Below are positions 55,418 to 61,695 of a DNA stretch of 64,000 nt, piece after piece. Positions within the stretch are counted from its first letter, which is position 1. Each line of letters starts with the position of its first letter. The position numbers and the translations under genes are program-made. Origin of the DNA: Flavobacterium oncorhynchi (GTDB taxonomy: Bacteria; Bacteroidota; Bacteroidia; Flavobacteriales; Flavobacteriaceae); assembly GCF_002217355.1 (NCBI RefSeq), contig NZ_MUHA01000014.1:1-64000 (forward strand), read 5' to 3'. Under the pieces are notes generated by a model, which was not told the origin of the DNA, searched no databases, and was given only the letters and a program-made list of their open reading frames with translations.

Positions 55418-56650
55418 ATGACCAAATTTATTTTAAAAATAGTTACTGCAACATTATTTTTTACTATTGGTAAACTTAGTGCACAAACCATAAATATAGG
55501 AGAAATAGCAATTTTGTCAGGAACAGACTTTGCTACAGTAGCTGATTTTGATAACAAGTCTACCGGAGATTTTATTAATGATGGACAATTTACTGTTTAT
55601 TCAAATTATAATAATGATGGATTGGTAACTTTTAGTCCAAAAACTGCTTCTGGGTTAACTAATTTTAAAGGTTTGGCTGGAGCTCAGACGATTTCAGGCA
55701 GCGAGTTAAGTGAATTCAATAATGTAAGATTTGAAAATCGAATGGTTCAGCCAGCTTTTTTATTGTCGACAGAAATTAGTATTCATGGCGTTTCTGATTT
55801 TTACAAAGGAATAGTTTCTAATAACAACTCCGGAGGAATAGTCATTTTTGAAGCAAATGCAGCGCATAAAAATACAAATGATGATAGTTATGTTGATGGA
55901 TATGTAGAGTGTGTCGGGAAAAATGAATTTCAGTTTCCTATAGGAGATGGAGGTTATTTCAGACCGTCGGCCTTCAGTCAAAACAGCATATCTAAAGATT
56001 TCTTTAAAAGTAAATATGTTCTAGCAAATTCTAACGAATTGCATCCTCATACACAAAAAGAGGAATTGATTACCTTAATAAACACCAATGAATATTGGAA
56101 AGTTGAAAGCAATCAAGCCGTAATAGATTTGGCTTTAACATTAAAATGGAACACCAATACAACGCCAGATGAATTAACGAAAGAAGATTCTGATTATACA
56201 CTGGCTATTGTAAATTGGGACGCTGCACAATCAAAATGGGTGCATTATGCATCTGCCGTTGATAATCAAAATGAAACGGTTACCGCAGCCATAAATAAAA
56301 CAGGAATTTTTACACTTGGAAAAGTGAAAACCTCTACTACAACTGATGTAATTGTTTATAACGCAATCTCGCCAAATGGTGACGGAAAAAATGATTATTT
56401 CAATATTGAAGGACTGGAAAATTTCCCTGATAACTCTGTACAGATCTTTAATCGTTATGGAGTAAAAGTATTCGAGACAACAAATTATGGCGCCAATGGA
56501 AATTGGTTTAGAGGAATATCTGATGGAAGAGTTACAACAGCTAAAAATGAAGGGCTGCCAACAGGAACTTATTTTTATGTTCTAAAATACAAGACCAACA
56601 ATGGTGACTACAAAGACAAAGCGGGATATTTATACATCAGTAATAATTAA
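55418..56650 (+). CDS. Secreted protein with type B (CHU_C) T9SS sorting domain
   Basis: The 410-residue protein has a signal peptide (to about residue 22, KLSAQ), a central beta-rich region of unknown family and a C-terminal gliding-motility-associated (CHU_C, type B) domain at about 318-410: AISPNGDGKNDYFNIEGLE, IFNRYGVKVFE, LPTGTYFYVLKYK and the end GYLYISNN. It should be exported by the type IX system and remain on or leave the cell surface. The PorP/SprF-type gene at 48845 is its likely dedicated helper. It has its own upstream region without the shared GTGGYAGT motif. Confidence 0.9.
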   Translation: MTKFILKIVTATLFFTIGKLSAQTINIGEIAILSGTDFATVADFDNKSTGDFINDGQFTVYSNYNNDGLVTFSPKTASGLTNFKGLAGAQTISGSELSEFNNVRFENRMVQPAFLLSTEISIHGVSDFYKGIVSNNNSGGIVIFEANAAHKNTNDDSYVDGYVECVGKNEFQFPIGDGGYFRPSAFSQNSISKDFFKSKYVLANSNELHPHTQKEELITLINTNEYWKVESNQAVIDLALTLKWNTNTTPDELTKEDSDYTLAIVNWDAAQSKWVHYASAVDNQNETVTAAINKTGIFTLGKVKTSTTTDVIVYNAISPNGDGKNDYFNIEGLENFPDNSVQIFNRYGVKVFETTNYGANGNWFRGISDGRVTTAKNEGLPTGTYFYVLKYKTNNGDYKDKAGYLYISNN

Positions 56651-56722
56651 ATACTGCTGACTTTTAATGCATTAAAAATCTAGATACGCCTTTAATTTAT
56701 AAAGGGTTGTGTCTTTATGTAT

Positions 56723-56775
56723 TGATTTTATGATTTTAGATGGCAGTTTCAAAGAACACAGCCACAGTAAATTTG
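56723..56775 (+). promoter_or_regulatory. Shared 53-bp promoter element, copy 4
   Basis: TGATTTTA at 56723, ATGGCAGTTT at 56740-56749 and TAAATTTG at 56768-56775, spaced exactly as in the other three copies; the following cccatatttt also matches copy 2. It lies inside the longer frame beginning at 56709, so the following gene must start downstream. Confidence 0.8.
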
Positions 56776-56849
56776 CCCATATTTTAATCCGTAATACGCT
56801 AGAGAATTATAAAATAATTCTAGAGAGGATTAGGTATAATGAGCAAAGT

Positions 56850-58961
56850 ATGAATTATTTAAAAGTTTTTTATATGATACAAAATGTTAACAAAAGCAAT
56901 ACAATTGGATTTTGTTTTTTTATATTCTTTTCCTTGCTGCTATGGTTTCCTGCTGAGCTTAAAGCTCAAGAACAGCAGATAGCACGTATAACAAGTGATT
57001 TAACATTTCAAGCTGAAAATAGTGAATTTGTACCTTTAGTAGGAGGTACAAAAGTAACAGCTTTATCTGCAGATTCAGCCGTGAGTACTGCGTTGCCTAT
57101 AGGCTTTACATTCAACACAGGTCGCGAAGATCATACTACTTTTTATGCTAGTTCAAATGGGCATATTACTTTTAAGGCTGGTATTATGGCGGGATTAAGT
57201 GTTGCGCCCAAAGGAAACATTCTTGTTTTGGCTCCCTTATCTGCAGATTTAAGCGGGGTAGGAGGAACTTTTTCCTATCAAACGAGCGGTGTTGCACCTA
57301 ATCGAGTTCTTACGGCAGAATGGAAAAGCTGGAGGTGGGCTTATAATAGTGGTGCCAATGTGATAAGTTTTCAAGTAAAAATGTATGAAGGGACTAACAC
57401 TGTCGAGTACATCTATGATCAGGGTATTAGTATGCCTAGTAGTAGTGCGGCTATTGGAATTTATTTTGGTAAAGAAGACTTATACAGTGAAACGGCCGCT
57501 CAATTATGGCTCACTAATTCAGGTGTAAATCCAGCAACTTCAGAAGTCTTTGTAAATACAATTACTGACCGTCCGGCAAGCGGACAGTTGTATCGTTTCA
57601 TAAATAAGAGTACTATCATTGGTTATTTTGGACAAACAGTTATTAATGCTCCTGGAGGCACAAATGGCAATGATGGAATTAGGCTTAATATTTCTGGAGC
57701 AGGAAATATGCAGATCATTAGAAAGGGTACAGGTCAAATATACGCTTTTAATAATAATTTAGTATTAGGTACGACAAAGCCTTTTGATATACCTGGAAGT
57801 ACGCATGGTTTAGCACTTTCTATAGGGAAAGATGTTTTTGTAGGAGGAAGTTTGATTCCTACTGGAATTACTGCAAAAAAATTAACTCTTATAACCAGTA
57901 CACAGCAGTCACTTATAGAATCGCCTTCGGGGCATTTTGAGAATACAATTAAAATGTCAGCCGAAAAAAATGGGCTGACTTATTTTCTCGATGTAAAATA
58001 TACATACGATTATCCTAATCCCTATGTTATTCTCGATTATAAAGTTACCATACCAGAAGGAAATACCGAAAAAGTGCAGCTAGCACACGCTTGGGATACT
58101 TATTTGAGCGGAGGAGATAGTGGCCCTGGATTTGTTAAGGGGACAGCTCCGAATTTTGTAATGGGCGTATTTAAACAAGCTTCGTCTTCGTATGAAGCCT
58201 TTCAATATAAAGGTGGTGTTGAGTGGTCAGGTTATTTTTCGGCAGCATATCTTTCTCTTAATAGTAATTTAAATAGAGGGACAGATACTTTCATGGCTTT
58301 TGGTAACTTAATTAATTCTGTAGCTACTACAGATAACGGTATTGGTATTTCAATGAATTTTGGCACAGCACCGGGTGCTTTTAACAGTGAAAATGCTTTG
58401 ATCTTTGCCTGTGAAGCAGGAGATGTTGCACCAAAATTAAGCACAACTACTGCTAAACCTTGTTTAGGAACTACATTTAACTTAAATAGTTATTTAATTT
58501 CAGAGCCTCCTTTGGGTGTAGAAATAGTATGGAAAAATGCATCAGGAGTTGTGGTGGCAGATCCTACAAATATGAGCACAGCAGGAACATATACTGTATC
58601 GTTTTACTCAGATTTGTATGGCTGTTCTTCTCCAAGTGCATCGCTTACCGTGTCGTTTGATGCAACTTGTGCTGTATGTTATAAACCTGCCGTTACTACA
58701 GGAACAGTGCTGCCTATTAAAACAATTATATCAACACTAGATAGAGTTGATACACCTCGTAATTATGCCGATGCAAGAACAGGAAGTTTGATATTAGAAT
58801 CAAAAGAGAAAGGTTTAGTATTAACTAGAATTGCTTCTCCAGAAACTGCAATTACGGCTCCTGTAGAAGGAATGATTGTATATGATACCGTAAATAAAGT
58901 TATTAAACTATACAATGGCACATCTTGGAAAGCAATGTCACAACAAGCATGTCCAGATTAA
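56850..58961 (+). CDS. Large secreted Ig-like/beta-sandwich surface protein
   Basis: From the ATG at 56850 the product has 703 residues. A hydrophobic signal segment is at about 17-36 (FFIFFSLLLWFPAELKAQ). The first domain has PIGFTFNTG then FYASSNGHITFKAG and EWKSWRW, typical of beta-sandwich domains in Bacteroidota surface proteins. An Ig-like segment with paired cysteines lies near 550-610, and the end is the module SLILESKEKGLVLTRIASPE then YNGTSWKAMS. No T9SS domain is recognised. The ATG at 56874 (MIQNVNKS) is an alternative start; the frame upstream to 56709 contains the promoter. The next gene shares the C-terminal module. Confidence 0.75.
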   Translation: MNYLKVFYMIQNVNKSNTIGFCFFIFFSLLLWFPAELKAQEQQIARITSDLTFQAENSEFVPLVGGTKVTALSADSAVSTALPIGFTFNTGREDHTTFYASSNGHITFKAGIMAGLSVAPKGNILVLAPLSADLSGVGGTFSYQTSGVAPNRVLTAEWKSWRWAYNSGANVISFQVKMYEGTNTVEYIYDQGISMPSSSAAIGIYFGKEDLYSETAAQLWLTNSGVNPATSEVFVNTITDRPASGQLYRFINKSTIIGYFGQTVINAPGGTNGNDGIRLNISGAGNMQIIRKGTGQIYAFNNNLVLGTTKPFDIPGSTHGLALSIGKDVFVGGSLIPTGITAKKLTLITSTQQSLIESPSGHFENTIKMSAEKNGLTYFLDVKYTYDYPNPYVILDYKVTIPEGNTEKVQLAHAWDTYLSGGDSGPGFVKGTAPNFVMGVFKQASSSYEAFQYKGGVEWSGYFSAAYLSLNSNLNRGTDTFMAFGNLINSVATTDNGIGISMNFGTAPGAFNSENALIFACEAGDVAPKLSTTTAKPCLGTTFNLNSYLISEPPLGVEIVWKNASGVVVADPTNMSTAGTYTVSFYSDLYGCSSPSASLTVSFDATCAVCYKPAVTTGTVLPIKTIISTLDRVDTPRNYADARTGSLILESKEKGLVLTRIASPETAITAPVEGMIVYDTVNKVIKLYNGTSWKAMSQQACPD

Positions 58962-59001
58962 AAAAGATTTTGATTCTTAAGAATAATAAAGAAAAATAAT
59001 T

Positions 59002-59511
59002 ATGAAAAAAATCAAGTATATAATCGGTGCGTTTTTGATAGGATTAACCGTAAATGCACAGGCCGTTATTGGAAAAACAACTCCTCAAGGTTCAGGAATT
59101 GTCGATTTCAATGTGGGCGATAAAGCTGGTATTGTATTGCCTTGGGTAACAACATTGCCAACAGGTACAGCCTTAACCGGAGGCGTAATGCTGTTTGATG
59201 CCAACTTAAAAAAAGTAGTTTATTACAATGATACTGCTTGGGTTGATTTATCAAGAAAAACAGGAGCAGTCGATTTGTCTATTCAAGAATCAGTACCTGA
59301 AGCTGCGACAAAAGGAACTGTTATTGGAGCAGAAACCAGCAGTGTTGACGGAGTTCTAGTTTTAGAATCGGCAGATAAAGCTTTGATTCTGCCTAGAATA
59401 GTTTCGCCGCATCTTAATATAATAAAACCTATGGCAGGTACTATTTGTTATGATACCGTAAAAAAAATGGTTTGCGTTTATAACGGAACAGAATGGACAT
59501 TCTGGAAATAA
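59002..59511 (+). CDS. Small secreted protein with two LES-RI-YNGT modules
   Basis: The 169-residue protein has a signal peptide (to about residue 20, VNAQ). It contains two copies of a small module: AGIVLPWVTTLPTG with GGVMLFDANLKKVVYYNDTA in the first half, and GVLVLESADKALILPRIVSP with GTICYDTVKKMVCVYNGTEW in the second. The second copy is closely related to the C-terminus of the preceding protein, and the first to the N-terminus of the repeat protein at 52395. It is 40 nt after the preceding gene, so probably co-transcribed and functionally linked. Function unknown; likely surface or periplasmic. Confidence 0.75.
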   Translation: MKKIKYIIGAFLIGLTVNAQAVIGKTTPQGSGIVDFNVGDKAGIVLPWVTTLPTGTALTGGVMLFDANLKKVVYYNDTAWVDLSRKTGAVDLSIQESVPEAATKGTVIGAETSSVDGVLVLESADKALILPRIVSPHLNIIKPMAGTICYDTVKKMVCVYNGTEWTFWK

Positions 59512-59588
59512 AAAAGAATGAAATTATATAGAACTCGTTGTGATTTTTGCAACATAGTTTGATCTATAAAAATGAATTTTGTTAGTAC

Positions 59589-59617
59589 AAAATCCCCTAA
59601 TCTTAGGGGATTTTTTT
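59589..59617 (+). terminator. Terminator of the surface-protein pair
   Basis: Perfect stem aaatcccctaa/ttaggggattt is followed by a T run, about 80 nt after the stop at 59511. Confidence 0.85.
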
Positions 59618-59715
59618 GTTATGTAATTTTTTAATATACAAATGAAGATCAGTAATTTAATGAATATTAAAGAGCGATCTTCATTTTTATTTTATTCAAA
59701 ATATAGTACTATTTT

Positions 59716-59733
59716 ATTGTCTTGTAAGACAAT
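59716..59733. promoter_or_regulatory. Operator-like dyad upstream of fecI
   Basis: ATTGTCTTgtAAGACAAT has two perfect 8-bp arms with a 2-bp centre, as in binding sites of homodimeric regulators. It lies 117 nt before the fecI block. The cognate protein is unknown. Confidence 0.35.
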
Positions 59734-59849
59734 ACTTTTCTTTTGAAAAAACACAGCCCTTTTTTATTTTCCATCTCTTACTCAACTAACATTTAGAACA
59801 TCAAATGTTAATACAATGTTTTATAATCAGGTTGTTTTATTAATATAAC

Positions 59850-59893
59850 CGTAACCTTGTCGACCTACCCTCATTTCTAATTTTACAGACATA
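59850..59893 (+). promoter_or_regulatory. ECF-type promoter block of fecI
   Basis: CGTAACCT, then CCTACCC six bases later and GACATA at the end, match the block before fecR (60619-60662) without gaps in 30 of 44 positions. GTAACC is a typical ECF -35-like element. The shared block suggests that FecI drives its own gene and fecR. Confidence 0.6.
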
Positions 59894-60017
59894 TTATAAA
59901 ACAAAATACTGTAGTATATGTCATTTTTAAAAATTGGAATACTTCCCAAAAAAACAATTCAGTTTAGCGTCTGTAGAAACCATTTTTATTTGGCTGATAA
60001 TGCAAAAACAAATGGTT

Positions 60018-60575
60018 ATGTATAAAAAGTTTACGGATGAAGAACTTGTTGATTTATTGAAACAAGGAAAAGACAAAGCGTTTGATGAATTGTATTTTCG
60101 ATATCGCGATTTATTAGTTCGGTTTGTTTATATCAGAATGAAATCAATTCCTATCTCAGAAGAAATCGTTCAAGAAGTTTTTACCACCATTTGGGAACGC
60201 CGCAAAACCTTATTAATTCAAAAGAAATTTGCCGCTTATATCTATACTTCAGTTCGATACATGACTTTAGATTATATAAAATCGCATACCATAACAGATC
60301 AATATATAAAAGAAGTTGCAGACAGCAGTACCGTTTTGTACAACAGCACCAATACAACGGAAGATTCGATTTATTACGACGAATTACAGCAAGCGGTAGA
60401 TAAAGCCGCGGCATTACTTCCAAAAAAATCAAAAGAAGTTTTTATTCTAAGCCGAATAAAACACTATTCCAACAAAGAAATTGCCGACGAACTCAACGTG
60501 TCAATTGATACCGTAAAATATCATATTACGTATGCACTGAAATTCATGCGTTCCTATTTAGGAGAGTTCAACTGA
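60018..60575 (+). CDS. FecI-family ECF sigma factor
   Basis: From ATG 60018 the product has 185 residues: region 2 at about 10-75 (DEELVDLLKQGKDKAFDELY, YIRMKSIPISEEIVQEVFTT and a WERRKTL stretch) and region 4 at about 125-178 (LPKKSKEVFILSRIKHYSNK, then IADELNVSIDTVKYHITYAL). This is the FecI-like group expanded in Bacteroidota, which directs RNA polymerase to SusC/SusD operons. Alternative ATGs are at 60000 and 60012. The stop of an upstream 35-codon frame overlaps the ATG at 60018. fecR and an STN-containing SusC gene follow, the classical trans-envelope signalling order. Confidence 0.9.
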   Translation: MYKKFTDEELVDLLKQGKDKAFDELYFRYRDLLVRFVYIRMKSIPISEEIVQEVFTTIWERRKTLLIQKKFAAYIYTSVRYMTLDYIKSHTITDQYIKEVADSSTVLYNSTNTTEDSIYYDELQQAVDKAAALLPKKSKEVFILSRIKHYSNKEIADELNVSIDTVKYHITYALKFMRSYLGEFN

Positions 60576-60618
60576 AGATTTTCTAACCATTAACAAACTT
60601 AGATTTTCTTAACAGAAG

Positions 60619-60662
60619 CGTAACCTAAAGCGCCTACCCGAAATTTCTATTTCAAAGACATA
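60619..60662 (+). promoter_or_regulatory. ECF-type promoter block of fecR
   Basis: Same block as upstream of fecI (CGTAACCT-N6-CCTACCC-N17-GACATA), ungapped. It ends 25 nt before the fecR ATG at 60688. Its presence between fecI and fecR suggests separate control of fecR by the sigma factor. Confidence 0.6.
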
Positions 60663-60687
60663 CTATTAAAGAGACAAAGACATTATA

Positions 60688-61611
60688 ATGCCTGAAAAAT
60701 TACATCAAGATATTAAACAGTTTTTAAAAGGAAAACCTTCTATAAAGGGAGAGGAATTATGGAATAATTGGTACGACCATCCAGAGCATTTATCTGAAGA
60801 AAATGAACTTATTGTATCAGATCGTTCTAAGTTAAAAAGAGAATTAAAACAAATTAAGAAGACACCAAAAGTTATTTCACTTCAAAATAGAAACTGGGCA
60901 ATTGCTGCGTCATTAACCTTATTAATAAGTATATCTAGTTTTTTTTATTACACCTCAAAATCAAATGGTGAAATCAAACAATATGCGACAAAATTGGGAG
61001 AACGTGCCAAAATAACTTTGGCAGACGGAACTCAAATATGGCTGAATGCAGGAAGTCTTTTAAAATATCCAACAGAATTTAATGGAGACACGCGTGAAGT
61101 TTACTTAATAGGAGAAGCTTTTTTTGATGTCGCAAAAGACAAAGAACATCCGTTTATAATTCATACCAACAAAATGGATACAAAAGTACTCGGAACCAGT
61201 TTTAACGTTCAGGCATATCCAGATCACACTACGCAGGAAGTCGCAGTTTTAACCGGAAGAGTAAATGTAAAGTCGACTATTACAGATGAAAATGTTTACG
61301 TAACTCCAGGACAAAAAGTGATTTTTAAATCCAAAAGCAACAAACTGCAAGCTTTTAAAGATGTGCCCGTAAATACGATTTCGTTATGGCGAAAAAACAT
61401 AATGGTTTTTGAAGAAACGCCTTTACCCGAAGTTATCGCAACCATAAATAGGAATTATAATATTCCGATAGAAGTTAAAAACAAGAATCTAAATACCCTT
61501 AAAATAAACGGTTATTTCAAAGAACTGTCAGCAAATGAAGTAATGGCATTAGTGTGCAATATCATAAATGCCGAATACAAAGTAGAATCTGGAGTATATA
61601 AGATTGAGTAA
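60688..61611 (+). CDS. FecR-family anti-sigma factor
   Basis: The 307-residue inner-membrane protein has a cytoplasmic N-terminus, one transmembrane helix at about 69-88 (NWAIAASLTLLISISSFFYY), the FecR domain at about 97-190 (GERAKITLADGTQIWLNAGS, then FNGDTREVYLIGEAFFDVAK) and a DUF4974 domain at about 235-305 (NIMVFEETPLPEVIATINRN). It holds the sigma factor inactive until the SusC receptor with STN domain signals substrate. It lies between fecI and the receptor gene, with its own ECF-type block upstream. Confidence 0.93.
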   Translation: MPEKLHQDIKQFLKGKPSIKGEELWNNWYDHPEHLSEENELIVSDRSKLKRELKQIKKTPKVISLQNRNWAIAASLTLLISISSFFYYTSKSNGEIKQYATKLGERAKITLADGTQIWLNAGSLLKYPTEFNGDTREVYLIGEAFFDVAKDKEHPFIIHTNKMDTKVLGTSFNVQAYPDHTTQEVAVLTGRVNVKSTITDENVYVTPGQKVIFKSKSNKLQAFKDVPVNTISLWRKNIMVFEETPLPEVIATINRNYNIPIEVKNKNLNTLKINGYFKELSANEVMALVCNIINAEYKVESGVYKIE

Positions 61612-61695
61612 AAAAGAAAATGTCTGACTTAAAATCAGATTTAAAAATAAACTACGTAGAAACAAAAAATCCAAAAACAACTAAAACAACAAGTC

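Larger units (their letters stand above)
59512..60017. other. Regulatory region upstream of fecI
   Basis: It contains a terminator at 59589-59617, a second hairpin (10-bp arms aatgaagatc/gatcttcatt, 59641-59685) with a T-rich tail, a dyad at 59716-59733 (ATTGTCTTgtAAGACAAT) and the fecI upstream block at 59850-59893. A 35-codon frame (59918-60025) overlaps the fecI start out of frame. Confidence 0.55.
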
